A DNA stretch of 38,657 bases from Candidatus Omnitrophota bacterium (GTDB lineage Bacteria; Omnitrophota; Gorgyraeia; Gygaellales; Profunditerraquicolaceae), in NCBI GenBank assembly GCA_023818655.1, contig JAMWCI010000005.1, positions 1 to 38,657 on the forward strand, written 5' to 3'. Below the pieces are notes generated by a model that worked only from the letters and a program-made list of their open reading frames with translations, did not search any database and had not been told where the DNA came from. The position numbers and the translations under genes were made by a program. Shown piece by piece: positions 16,138-24,610 of this stretch; position 1 is the first letter of the stretch; each line of letters opens with the position of its first letter.

Positions 16138-16467
16138 TTATGCCTCCTTCTTGACTGTCTCCGGATAAATCTTAAACACATATCTGACCGTAAAGAAAAC
16201 AACCAACGAGACCGCAAAAAAATCTATTAAAGCCGCAATAATCAAACCTATCTTTATAGCTACGCGACCCAAAGGCAGAACCGCCTCCTGCCATTTATCT
16301 CCGGGCAGGAGCAGACCGATAATCGGCATAACCAAGCCTTCCACAATGACATTGATTACCTTGGCTACTGCCTGCCCCATAACAATGCCTATAGCCACGC
16401 CTATAATACCGAATGATTTTATAAAGGTGATGAATTCGTCCCTTATTCGTTTGATTTCTTTTTCCAT
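16138..16467 (-). CDS. mscL: Large-conductance mechanosensitive channel
   Basis: 109 residues. The N-terminal helix and first membrane segment, FITFIKSFGIIGVAIGIVMGQAVAKVINVIVEGLVMPIIG, and a second membrane segment (IDFFAVSLVVFFTVRYVF) match MscL. The periplasmic loop and C-terminal bundle are short next to the 136-residue E. coli protein, and the cytoplasmic tail ends soon after the second helix. It opens under membrane tension to release solutes on osmotic downshock. It sits 3 bases from the PfkB gene. Confidence 0.88.
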   Translation of the reverse strand: MEKEIKRIRDEFITFIKSFGIIGVAIGIVMGQAVAKVINVIVEGLVMPIIGLLLPGDKWQEAVLPLGRVAIKIGLIIAALIDFFAVSLVVFFTVRYVFKIYPETVKKEA

Positions 16468-16470
16468 AAA

Positions 16471-17370
16471 TTAAAAGACCACCGCCTTTCTGAATTTATT
16501 TAATCTACGATTAAGCGCTTCCAGCGTCAGACCGCTTGTTTTTTCCATCCCGAATCCTTCTACATTAAAAGAAGCGGCGATGGTTCCGTAAACAAGTGCC
16601 TTCTTTACGCTCGCCGCGTTTACCCTGCCTGTCTTTGTTAAGTACCCCATAAATCCACCGGCAAAGGTGTCTCCTGCTCCGGTAGGGTCAATTACTTTAT
16701 CCGTAGGATACGCTGGCAGTGAAACAATGAATCTATCGGTGTAAAATAATACTCCGTGTTCACCTTTCTTTATCAGTATCATCTTTGGACCGCAGCTACG
16801 CAAGTATTTTGCCGCCCGGATCAGATTATCCTCTCCGGATAAAACGCGCGCCTCCTGATCGTTTGCCACATAAATATCCACTTTCTTCAGAAGGCGTCGC
16901 AGTTGTCTTGGTTTATTATTTATCCAGTAATTCATGCTGTCTAAAGCAACCAGGCGCGGGGAATGCATATGAGCCAAAAGACACTCTTGTAATTCCGGGT
17001 CAATGTTGGCCAAGAATATATTCTTTATATCTCTCTGCTCAGCGGAGATGCGTGGCTTAAAGGTTATCAATACGCCCAATTCTGTGCTTATCGTCAATGC
17101 CGTATTCAAATCCCCCTGATATTGCCCTATCCATTGAAAAGTCTTCCCCTCGGAACGGATAAGCGAGGTTAAAACAATCCCTTTCTGTTTCAGGAAATCC
17201 ACATGATGCCGGGGAAAATCCTTACCTACTCCTGCCACTAGGTGCACGTCAGAAAATAACCTGGCTGCCATAGAAAAATGTACGGCAGAGCCGCCCAGCA
17301 TCTTTGTCCTTCTGCCATAAGGGGTCTTTACTGTATCCAAGGCAACCGTTCCCAACACCAGTATGCTCAT
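16471..17370 (-). CDS. PfkB-family carbohydrate kinase
   Basis: 299 residues of the ribokinase fold. MLGGSAVHFSMAARLFSDVHLVAGVGKDF (about 24-52) is the first PfkB signature and DPTGAGDTFAGGFMGYL (about 229-245) is the second, with the catalytic Asp and the anion hole. Substrate cannot be read from sequence; members phosphorylate sugars or nucleosides with ATP. It lies within a run of tightly spaced housekeeping genes, 4 bases downstream of uppP, and no sugar-specific neighbour narrows it. Confidence 0.85.
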   Translation of the reverse strand: MSILVLGTVALDTVKTPYGRRTKMLGGSAVHFSMAARLFSDVHLVAGVGKDFPRHHVDFLKQKGIVLTSLIRSEGKTFQWIGQYQGDLNTALTISTELGVLITFKPRISAEQRDIKNIFLANIDPELQECLLAHMHSPRLVALDSMNYWINNKPRQLRRLLKKVDIYVANDQEARVLSGEDNLIRAAKYLRSCGPKMILIKKGEHGVLFYTDRFIVSLPAYPTDKVIDPTGAGDTFAGGFMGYLTKTGRVNAASVKKALVYGTIAASFNVEGFGMEKTSGLTLEALNRRLNKFRKAVVF

Positions 17371-17374
17371 ATTT

Positions 17375-18151
17375 TTATTTGTGCATCCAGACCAACCAGA
17401 AGAAAATAACTATTATTATCCTGTATACTCCGAATAAGATAAAATTGTTTCGTTTTATAAAAGCAAGTAAAAACTTAACCGCAATAGTCGCTACGAAAAA
17501 AGATGCCAAGAAACCGATACCCAAAAGAAAAAAATCTTGAGCGGTAAAACTGCCTGCCTCGTGCAGAAGATCTAATCCTGCTGCCGCCAGCATAGTAGGA
17601 ATAGCCAGAAGAAATGAAAATTCTACGATGGCCTTGCGCTCAAGGCCTAAGATCAATCCCCCCATAATCGTTGCGGCAGCCCGCGATACGCCGGGGATAA
17701 AGGCAATGGTCTGGAATAAACCTATGTAGATTGATTGGGCATAAGAAATGGACTTTACCTCTTGCTTAGCGCCACCTTTCTTTTGATAGAACATCTCAAA
17801 GATAATCAAAAATATACCCCCTAAAAACAAAGACCAGAGAACCAGTGTGCCGTTTGCCAGCAGCAAACGTTTGACGGTCTTGTAAAAAACAAGACCTATG
17901 CATGCGGAAGGTAGAAACGCCAGTAAAATACGCCTCCATATATCCAACCCCCCTAAAAGAGTTTTCCGGTAGAGTAGAATCACGGAAAATATGGCGCCAA
18001 GCTGTATGGCAATCTCAAAACTCTTCTGGAATTCTGTCTGGGCTAATCCCAGTAGTTTTGCGACTAATATAAGGTGTCCTGTAGAGGATACAGGCAAGAA
18101 TTCGGTAATCCCCTCGACAATACCTAAAATAACCGCTTGTATAACATTCAT
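17375..18151 (-). CDS. uppP: Undecaprenyl-diphosphatase
   Basis: 258 residues, eight membrane helices. The two active-site blocks are present: VEGITEFLPVSSTGHLIL (about 12-29, with Glu13, Glu17, Ser and His26) and PGVSRAAATIMGGLILGL (about 154-171, with the catalytic Arg). It removes a phosphate from undecaprenyl diphosphate in the membrane and so recycles the lipid carrier of cell-wall synthesis; it also gives bacitracin resistance. Length is normal for the family. Confidence 0.94.
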   Translation of the reverse strand: MNVIQAVILGIVEGITEFLPVSSTGHLILVAKLLGLAQTEFQKSFEIAIQLGAIFSVILLYRKTLLGGLDIWRRILLAFLPSACIGLVFYKTVKRLLLANGTLVLWSLFLGGIFLIIFEMFYQKKGGAKQEVKSISYAQSIYIGLFQTIAFIPGVSRAAATIMGGLILGLERKAIVEFSFLLAIPTMLAAAGLDLLHEAGSFTAQDFFLLGIGFLASFFVATIAVKFLLAFIKRNNFILFGVYRIIIVIFFWLVWMHK

Positions 18152-18161
18152 TTATCTTCCC

Positions 18162-18785
18162 CTAATAGCTGCGTAAAATTTTCTGCAATGATTCCGGCAA
18201 CCCTACGTGCAGATGTAACATTTTTTTAGTTACCGGATGCCTAAACTCCAAATCACTGGCATGCAGACAAAGACGCCCTGCCTTAATCTTAAAATCCCGG
18301 CGAAAGGCAAACCTGTCTTCCCCCAAGATAGGAGAGCCTATCCTTTGAAAATGAATGCGTATCTGATTGGTCCTTCCGGTTTCTGGATATGCCTCTACAA
18401 TAGCAAAATCCTTCTTTTTTGCAACTATTTTATACCGGGTTAGCGCGGGTTTACCTTCAATAGGGCTATTTATCTCTCCCTGCGGAAAAAGCTTGCCTAT
18501 TTTCACAAAGGCAATATAGGTTTTCTTTACTAGCTTGCGCCTGAACTCATCCATCATCCTTTTCTGTATGGTTTTACCCTTGGCGTAAATCACTAAACCC
18601 GAGGTATCGCGGTCAAGCCGATGGCAGGGATGCAAACGACAAACCCCGCCCCCCTTATTAAAATCGTCGTTTAAAATAGAGGTAAGTGTGTGTTTCTCTT
18701 TTTTGGGAGTAGGTATGGTCAACAGGCCACTTGGTTTATCTACCACTAAAAGCCACTGGTCTTCGTAAATAATGGGAATATCCAC
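18162..18785 (-). CDS. RluA-family pseudouridine synthase
   Basis: 207 residues, the catalytic domain only, without an S4 RNA-binding domain. CHRLDRDTSGLVIYAKG (about 54-70) holds the catalytic Asp; TGRTNQIRIHFQRIGSPILGED is the second family motif. Such short forms modify rRNA or tRNA uridines; the target cannot be told. It starts with GTG at 18785, one base after the stop of the nuclease gene. Confidence 0.9.
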   Translation of the reverse strand: MDIPIIYEDQWLLVVDKPSGLLTIPTPKKEKHTLTSILNDDFNKGGGVCRLHPCHRLDRDTSGLVIYAKGKTIQKRMMDEFRRKLVKKTYIAFVKIGKLFPQGEINSPIEGKPALTRYKIVAKKKDFAIVEAYPETGRTNQIRIHFQRIGSPILGEDRFAFRRDFKIKAGRLCLHASDLEFRHPVTKKMLHLHVGLPESLQKILRSY

Positions 18786-18786
18786 G

Positions 18787-19428
18787 TTAGGTTATCTTTG
18801 CGGTATCCAGCCATTTGCAAAATCCGCAGTTATCTTGAAGAGGCGGTATGGGTCCGGATAGACAAACCACGCCGTTACTAAAAATCTCCTTTGCCCTTTG
18901 GGGGTCTGTTTTAATCTCTTTCAGCAATATTTCAAATTGAAAATCCAATCCATAGGTTATCTTTTTGGGGATATAATAAACCAGATAGGCATTCTTTTTC
19001 GTCGGAAAACCGTTTTCTTCTAATAATAATGTGTAAACATCCATCTGCAGCTGATACGCCTGGTGCACGGCCTCTGGAATACTTCCTCTGGTTTTATGAT
19101 CCATGACCGCGTAATGCTTATCTTCAAATTCTATGCACTCATCAAGAAAACCGCCTAATTTTGCGTTCAATTTTTTATCCGTATATTCAAGCCAACCCCT
19201 CTTGGGAAAATTCACCATCAGTTTTCCGGGCAACTTATCTTTTAGAAAAGGAGGAAGCTCATTTTTAGCCCTGAACTCATTAAGATACTCCTTTATCGCC
19301 CTGTCTATACCGCTGGTGATAGAGGCTACCGGAGCGCCGGGTCGTTTAATTTCTCTGTTCAGATAAAGCCAGAAACAACGCGGACATTCTACAAATAGGT
19401 TTAAGCTGGAAGGCGAAATTTTAAACAT
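18787..19428 (-). CDS. PD-(D/E)XK nuclease, Cas4/RecB C-terminal-like
   Basis: 213 residues. Nuclease motifs: GGFLD (Asp96), VMDHK (Asp110, Lys112) and YQLQMDVY (Gln126). Cys pairs at both ends, CPRC (15, 18) and CGFC (201, 204), fit the iron-sulfur cluster that staples Cas4 and AddB-type nucleases. The N-terminal ISPSSLNLFVECPRCFWL is typical of the PDDEXK_1 family. No cas gene or CRISPR array is present and no helicase domain is attached, so it is a free-standing nuclease, probably of DNA repair. It sits between nadA and the pseudouridine synthase gene. Confidence 0.8.
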   Translation of the reverse strand: MFKISPSSLNLFVECPRCFWLYLNREIKRPGAPVASITSGIDRAIKEYLNEFRAKNELPPFLKDKLPGKLMVNFPKRGWLEYTDKKLNAKLGGFLDECIEFEDKHYAVMDHKTRGSIPEAVHQAYQLQMDVYTLLLEENGFPTKKNAYLVYYIPKKITYGLDFQFEILLKEIKTDPQRAKEIFSNGVVCLSGPIPPLQDNCGFCKWLDTAKIT

Positions 19429-19435
19429 CTCTTTT

Positions 19436-20359
19436 TTACACTATTTGCAGCATACGGTCAATAGCCCTCTTGGCTCGTTTGCGTATTTCATCACTAACCC
19501 TTACTTCTTCTTTAAGTTCCTCTAATGCCCAGAGAATCTTTTCCTGCGTGGTGCGTTTCATATTGGGACAGACCGCGCGCTCTGAGGCAGGATAAAATTC
19601 TTTGGTAGGATTATCCTTTTTAAGACGATAAATCAGGCCAACCTCTGTGCCTACAATTAACTCCTTTGCATCGGTCTCCTTGACAAACTTTACCATCTGA
19701 CTTGTGGAAAGCACTTTGTCTGCCATAAGCAGGACTCCGGGAAGACATTCCGGATGCGCCATTACCTTGGCAAAAGGATGGAATCGCTTTTTTCTTTTTA
19801 AGTCTTCTGGAAGAATCTTTACGTGCGTTGGACAAAAACCGTTCCACCAGATAAGCTTTCTCTTTGTCTGCTTGGAGACATAATCTGCAAGGTACTTATC
19901 CGGCACAAAGATAATCTCCTCTTTATCCTTAAGGGCATTCACCACCGCCACCGCATTGGTAGAGGTACAACAATAATCCAGCTCTGCTTTTACCTCGGCA
20001 GATGTATTTACATAACCTACCACTACCGCCTTGGGATGTTGCCTTTTCAGTTTTCTTAAATCCTCCACAGTAATCATATTGGCCATGGGGCATCCTGCGT
20101 TAATATCCGGAACGATTACCTTTTTATCAGGAGAAAGAATAGATGCGGTCTCAGCCATAAAGTGCACTCCGCAGAACACTATTACCTTGGCCTCTGTCTT
20201 TGCCGCTATCCTGCTTAATTCCAACGAATCTCCGCAGTAGTCCGCTACATCCTGAACTTCAGGCAGTTGATAGTTATGCGCCAGAATTACGGCATTGCGT
20301 TTTTTCTTAAGCTCTCTTATTTTGGATTCTAGTTCATTATTATTTCTTACTGCCAACAT
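19436..20359 (-). CDS. nadA: Quinolinate synthase
   Basis: 307 residues. The three Cys ligands of the [4Fe-4S] cluster are in their usual contexts: FCGVHFMAETA, HPECLPGVL and VCPNMKRTT. DYCCTSTNAVAVV and the N-terminal AVILAHNYQLPEVQDVADYCGDS-type block also match. It condenses iminoaspartate with dihydroxyacetone phosphate to quinolinate in NAD synthesis. No nadB or nadC is next to it. It starts directly after the mnmA stop. Confidence 0.95.
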   Translation of the reverse strand: MLAVRNNNELESKIRELKKKRNAVILAHNYQLPEVQDVADYCGDSLELSRIAAKTEAKVIVFCGVHFMAETASILSPDKKVIVPDINAGCPMANMITVEDLRKLKRQHPKAVVVGYVNTSAEVKAELDYCCTSTNAVAVVNALKDKEEIIFVPDKYLADYVSKQTKRKLIWWNGFCPTHVKILPEDLKRKKRFHPFAKVMAHPECLPGVLLMADKVLSTSQMVKFVKETDAKELIVGTEVGLIYRLKKDNPTKEFYPASERAVCPNMKRTTQEKILWALEELKEEVRVSDEIRKRAKRAIDRMLQIV

Positions 20360-21448
20360 CTACCCTAAAACCTCTTTGATTATCCCGCCACCAACAACAT
20401 AGTCCCGTTCATAAAACACTGCGGATTGGCCGGGGGCAATGGCAAACTGCGGTGTTTTAAAAACCACCTTTATTGCATCTGACAACACCTCAATAACCGC
20501 AGGCGCTTCCTTGTGATTATATCTTATCCGCACTCTAAGGGCAACCTTCTTTTTTATGGGCTGGCGGATAAAATGCGCATCTTCAACTAAAAACTCTCTT
20601 TTCAGCAACTCTTTCCGCGACCCCACAAATATACGGTTTGCCTGCGCCTCCATCCTGCTGACATAAACAGGATGCCCCAACGCTATACCTAACCCTTGAC
20701 GCTGCCCGATAGTGTAAAACGGTATGCCTTTATGCTCTCCTATAATAACCCCTTTGTTATTCAAAATATGACCGGGTTGTATTGCTTTTTTTATCTGGTT
20801 TTTAAGAAAATGCCGGTAGTCTTGCTCCGGCAAGAAGCATATCTCCTGACTGGCAACTTTATCCGCTACAGTAAGGCCGAGCCTCCTGGCAACAGCCCTG
20901 ACCTCTGACTTAGTATATTCTCCCAAAGGAAAAAGCGTATGTCTCATTTGATATTGATTTAAACGGTAAAGAAAATACGACTGGTCTTTATTCTTATCCT
21001 TTGCCTTCTTCAACAAATATGCCGGAGAGTCTTCACTTTTTTTGCTTTTTGACTTTTCGAGACGGGCGTAATGTCCGGTGGCTAAATACCGGGCATCCAA
21101 AGAAATTGCTTTACTTAACAAGATATCAAACTTCAAAAACTGGTTGCAGCGTACACAGGGATTCGGTGTGCGTCCGGAGAGATATTCATTCACAAAATCT
21201 TTGATTATATATTCCTGAAGCGGCCGCTGCATATTTATTACATAATGTTTTATGCCTAATTTATGAGCGGTACGACTGGCATCCTCTATGCCCTGCGCGC
21301 CGCAGCAGGAGGGTTTTTTTCTGGCGGCATCCGCAAGGTTAAAACACATAGTCATACCCACTACTTCAAAACCTGCCTTTAACAAAAGCGCGGCAGCCAC
21401 AGAAGAATCCACTCCGCCACTCATGGCTACAACTACCCTTCTTTTCAC
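20360..21448 (-). CDS. mnmA: tRNA-specific 2-thiouridylase
   Basis: 362 residues. The PP-loop VVVAMSGGVDSSVAAALL opens the protein; PNPCVRCNQFLKFD holds the first catalytic Cys and ASQEICFLPEQDYRHFL the second. The C-terminal TIGQRQGLGIALG and the beta-barrel end FAIAPGQSAVFYERDYVVGGG are standard. It installs sulfur at C2 of the wobble uridine of Lys, Glu and Gln tRNAs. It starts with GTG at 21448 after AAGGAAG. The cysteine desulfurase at 28369-29532 could supply its sulfur. Confidence 0.95.
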   Translation of the reverse strand: MKRRVVVAMSGGVDSSVAAALLLKAGFEVVGMTMCFNLADAARKKPSCCGAQGIEDASRTAHKLGIKHYVINMQRPLQEYIIKDFVNEYLSGRTPNPCVRCNQFLKFDILLSKAISLDARYLATGHYARLEKSKSKKSEDSPAYLLKKAKDKNKDQSYFLYRLNQYQMRHTLFPLGEYTKSEVRAVARRLGLTVADKVASQEICFLPEQDYRHFLKNQIKKAIQPGHILNNKGVIIGEHKGIPFYTIGQRQGLGIALGHPVYVSRMEAQANRIFVGSRKELLKREFLVEDAHFIRQPIKKKVALRVRIRYNHKEAPAVIEVLSDAIKVVFKTPQFAIAPGQSAVFYERDYVVGGGIIKEVLG

Positions 21449-21478
21449 CCTGCGCTTCCTTTCAGAACCGATTATCCG

Positions 21479-21772
21479 TCATTTTCTTACGATATCCACA
21501 GCCCTCAGGTTATAATAACCTAAAACCTTCACCTTGGCCTTGGATTTACTCACCAACCAATCATGATACTTGTTCATAAAAGTATCATGGTGTTTTTTCG
21601 AGACCCATTCGTATACAGAGGCGTACTGATTTTTAAAATCGTAACGTTTCATCGTATAATAGGCAATAAACCCTTTTGCCTTTTTGGCGTAACTAGCCCA
21701 CATCTTACTGTCCTTTCGGTACTGCGCCACTTCTTTTGGTTTAATTTCGAATAATGCCGAGTGAATAAACAT
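21479..21772 (-). CDS. Small dimeric alpha-beta-barrel protein (ABM-like)
   Basis: 97 residues. MFIHSALFEIKPKEVAQYRKDSKMWASYAKKAKGF, then YYTMKRYDFKNQYASVYEWVSKKHHDTFMNKYHDW, follows the pattern of antibiotic-biosynthesis-monooxygenase-like ferredoxin folds: strand, helix, two strands, helix, strand. No catalytic residues can be assigned. It lies 11 bases after bioA and before mnmA, so it may be the last gene of the biotin operon transcript, but no biotin role is known. Confidence 0.6.
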   Translation of the reverse strand: MFIHSALFEIKPKEVAQYRKDSKMWASYAKKAKGFIAYYTMKRYDFKNQYASVYEWVSKKHHDTFMNKYHDWLVSKSKAKVKVLGYYNLRAVDIVRK

Positions 21773-21783
21773 CCTGCCTCCTC

Positions 21784-23157
21784 CTATTTAAAGACCCCTT
21801 CCCCCTGTAGCTGCATAAAGGTAAGCTGCACTCTCTTGAATATGTCGTTCAATTCTTTCTCTCTTACGCAGAGCGGAAGAAACAGATAAATTATATTGCC
21901 CAGCGGCCTTAAAACAAGATTGTTCTCCAATCCCTTCTGATAGACCTTCAGACCTATTCTCTCTTTAAAGTCAAAGGGTTCCTTTCGTTCTTTATTCCTT
22001 ACCAATTCCAAGGCGCCAATCAGACCAATGTAACGCACATCTCCTACAAAATCAAGTCTTCTGAAAAACTCCATCTCTTTTGCAAATAGAGAGGAAACCC
22101 TATTTATACGCAAAAGTGTTTTTTCTCTTTTAAAAAGCTCAAGACTGGCTAACGCCGCAGAACAGGCAAGGGGATTGGCTGTATAGGTATGTCCATGGAA
22201 AAATGTTTTCTTTTGGCAATAATCGGCATAGAAAGCGTTGTATATTTTATCCGTAGTCAGGGTGGCGCCGAGAGGAAGATAACCGGCAGTAATACCTTTG
22301 GATAAACACAGAAAATCTGGCATAACCCCGGCGTGCTCTGCTGCAAACATCTTGCCTGTCCTACCAAAACCAGTGGCTACCTCATCTAAAATAAGGTGCA
22401 CTTTAAACCTTCTGGCTAACATAGCTACTTTCTCCAAATATTGCGCAGGATACACAAGCATCCCTGCCGCGCATAATACCATTGGTTCAAGGATTATTCC
22501 GGAGATTTCATCAGAGTTACGCTCTAATAATTTCTCCAGCGGCTTTATGCACTCAATAGTACAACTCTGATTGTTTTTGCCCATCGGGCAGCGATAGCAA
22601 TACGGAGAGGGTATTTTATAAGACAAAAAGAACAATGGAGAAAATACCCTATTGAATAAATCTATGCCGCTTAAACTCATCGTGCCGATGGTATCTCCAT
22701 GATAGCCCATATCTAAAGATACGAATTTCTTTTTTTTAACCATGCCTGTATTCTGCCAGTATTGAAAAGACATCTTTAAGGCAACCTCAACCGCTGTGGA
22801 GCCGTTGTCAGAGTAAAAAACCTTCTTTAACGACTTCGGCGCTATTGCGATTAATCCTTCTGCAAGAAGTATCGCCGGCTTATGGATGAACCCGGCAAAA
22901 AGCACATGTTCTAATCTCTCCAGCTGCGTTTTTATTGCTTTCTTTATATAAGGATGGTTGTGGCCATGCACATTGCACCACCAGCTGGAGATAGTATCGT
23001 AGTAAAAACGGCCTTTTGCGTCAAAAAGTTTTAATCCTCTTGCCTTCTCAATCAGGATGTTTGGTATCTGCCGGCAATCTTTCATCTGGGTATATGGGTG
23101 CCAGTTGTACTGCAGGTCTTTTTTAAGCCATAAATTTAGATTTCTAACTTTCGGCAT
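21784..23157 (-). CDS. bioA: 7,8-diaminopelargonate aminotransferase
   Basis: 457 residues, class III PLP aminotransferase. WHPYTQMKD near the start and SSWWCNVHGHNHP are BioA signatures; the PLP lysine is Lys287 in CLSKGITAGYLPLG, with ILDEVATGFGRTG before it. A Cys-rich insert, PYCYRCPMGKNNQSCTIEC (about 185-203), is present. It converts 7-keto-8-aminopelargonate to diaminopelargonate. Whether the amino donor is S-adenosylmethionine or lysine is not decided here. It overlaps bioD by 22 bases and is the last biotin gene. Confidence 0.94.
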   Translation of the reverse strand: MPKVRNLNLWLKKDLQYNWHPYTQMKDCRQIPNILIEKARGLKLFDAKGRFYYDTISSWWCNVHGHNHPYIKKAIKTQLERLEHVLFAGFIHKPAILLAEGLIAIAPKSLKKVFYSDNGSTAVEVALKMSFQYWQNTGMVKKKKFVSLDMGYHGDTIGTMSLSGIDLFNRVFSPLFFLSYKIPSPYCYRCPMGKNNQSCTIECIKPLEKLLERNSDEISGIILEPMVLCAAGMLVYPAQYLEKVAMLARRFKVHLILDEVATGFGRTGKMFAAEHAGVMPDFLCLSKGITAGYLPLGATLTTDKIYNAFYADYCQKKTFFHGHTYTANPLACSAALASLELFKREKTLLRINRVSSLFAKEMEFFRRLDFVGDVRYIGLIGALELVRNKERKEPFDFKERIGLKVYQKGLENNLVLRPLGNIIYLFLPLCVREKELNDIFKRVQLTFMQLQGEGVFK

Positions 23158-23849
23158 AATTTCCTCGCTATAGGTTGAAAATGTGCATACAGTACGTCTA
23201 TATTTCTGCTAAAAGGGAGCACGCCCAATATTTCCTGACCGCTTATTTTTCTAACAATGCAGGGGTTATCTTTAAGGATAAGACTGTTTTCTTCGGCGGC
23301 ATTATTAAAAATAATGCCTAAGATTCTTATCTTTCTTGATGTTAAGGCTTCTATACTAAGCAGGGTATGATTAATAGCGCCTAATTTATTCTCTGCCACC
23401 AAAATCAGGGATAAACCCAACTCTTTCACTAAATCCAGCGCTAATCTCTTTCTGTTGAAAGGCACAAGTAACCCGCCTATCCCCTCTACAATTACAAAAC
23501 CAAAATTATTCTTTAAAAACGTAAAACTATTTTTTATTTTGCGGATATCTATCCTGCGTTTTTCTTCTTGTGCGGCCAGATGCGCAGAGGCTGCTAATTT
23601 AAATACATACGGACAGACGTATTTTTCAACTCCCCAGACTCTACCGCGCTTGGTTGCTGCAATCTTACCTATTCCGGCTATCCGGAGATGGGTCTGGATA
23701 TCGCGGGAGTAACCTTTATACGAACCAGTCTCAACCCATTTTTGTGTAATAGCGGAGCACCCTTTTCCCTTCAAGTAACGAAGAAGCAATCCGATAATCA
23801 GACTTTTGCCTACGCCGGTATCTGTGCCTGCCACAAATACTGCATTCAT
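23136..23849 (-). CDS. bioD: Dethiobiotin synthetase
   Basis: 237 residues from the ATG at 23849, which overlaps the bioC stop (ATGA) and begins MNAVFVAGTDTGVGKS, the P-loop of BioD (Lys15). IVEGIGGLLVPF (about 110-121) and LVAENKLGAINHTLLS are the other nucleotide and substrate motifs. It closes the ureido ring of dethiobiotin with CO2 and ATP. The protein lies in the usual size range for the family. Confidence 0.93.
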   Translation of the reverse strand: MNAVFVAGTDTGVGKSLIIGLLLRYLKGKGCSAITQKWVETGSYKGYSRDIQTHLRIAGIGKIAATKRGRVWGVEKYVCPYVFKLAASAHLAAQEEKRRIDIRKIKNSFTFLKNNFGFVIVEGIGGLLVPFNRKRLALDLVKELGLSLILVAENKLGAINHTLLSIEALTSRKIRILGIIFNNAAEENSLILKDNPCIVRKISGQEILGVLPFSRNIDVLYAHFQPIARKLCRKLEI

Positions 23850-24610
23850 GACGCATTTATCCCTGAACAAAAAAATACCTGATAGGTCACTTGTATGCCG
23901 CCGAACCTCTTCAGGTATTCATCCTCTATCCTATTTAAATATTGAACAGTAACAATATCTCTCTTTAAAACAGATACACCTCTTATCCCTGTATATTTTA
24001 TCCTCTCCATAAGCTCCCTTAAATTCTTAAAGGTCTGTATGAACTCTGCCTCATTTATCTTTGCTTCCCTAAAATTCTCGGAAAGGATTTTTTCTAACTT
24101 ATCCTTAGTCATAAAACTCCTCGCCGGGATATTTACGCCCTCTAAGTTACTTAAAACGGTATCTAACTCTGCAAAGGTAAGCGGCCCGAATGCGGTAAAA
24201 GAAATCATCCCTTCAGGGGTAAGCATCCGGCGATATCCGGCAATCGCCTCACCGGGATTGTTAAGCCAGTGGAAACAGGCATTAGAGGTGATTAGGTCAA
24301 ATTTATCGTTAATAGACGGCTCTTCAGCATCAGCTATCAGAAATTCAATACGAGGGTCTTTTAGTTTTTCTCTGGCTACCTCAACCATCTCTTCGGATAT
24401 ATCTAAAGCCTTAACTCTTGCCTTGGGAAATCTTTCCTTAAGCAGCCGCGTATAATTGCCTGTACCGCAGCCTAACTCAAGGATATTAGAAAATATTTTT
24501 CCATCGGTCTGCCTGATTAACTGCAAGGCTATCCTGTTTTGAATATCTGCGTATTTATCGTAAAGACGGGCAGAGCGGGAGAAGTTCCTGAGAATCGTCT
24601 TTTTATCCAT
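23846..24610 (-). CDS. bioC: Malonyl-ACP O-methyltransferase
   Basis: 254 residues. The SAM-binding motif ILELGCGTGNYTRLL (about 43-57) with Asp70 ending strand 2, and the N-terminal FSRSARLYDKYADIQNRIALQL, are typical of BioC. Methylation of malonyl-ACP lets fatty acid synthesis build the pimelate arm. It overlaps the esterase gene by 8 bases and bioD by ATGA. The esterase next door would remove the methyl group at the end. Confidence 0.92.
   Translation of the reverse strand: MDKKTILRNFSRSARLYDKYADIQNRIALQLIRQTDGKIFSNILELGCGTGNYTRLLKERFPKARVKALDISEEMVEVAREKLKDPRIEFLIADAEEPSINDKFDLITSNACFHWLNNPGEAIAGYRRMLTPEGMISFTAFGPLTFAELDTVLSNLEGVNIPARSFMTKDKLEKILSENFREAKINEAEFIQTFKNLRELMERIKYTGIRGVSVLKRDIVTVQYLNRIEDEYLKRFGGIQVTYQVFFCSGINAS

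Noticed and set aside
18787-19428. CRISPR-Cas locus suggested by a Cas4-like protein
   Set aside because: No repeat array or other cas gene anywhere in the window.
24039-24455. 138-codon open frame on the plus strand
   Set aside because: It lies wholly antisense to bioC, has no recognisable domain, and bioC is clearly the coding strand.
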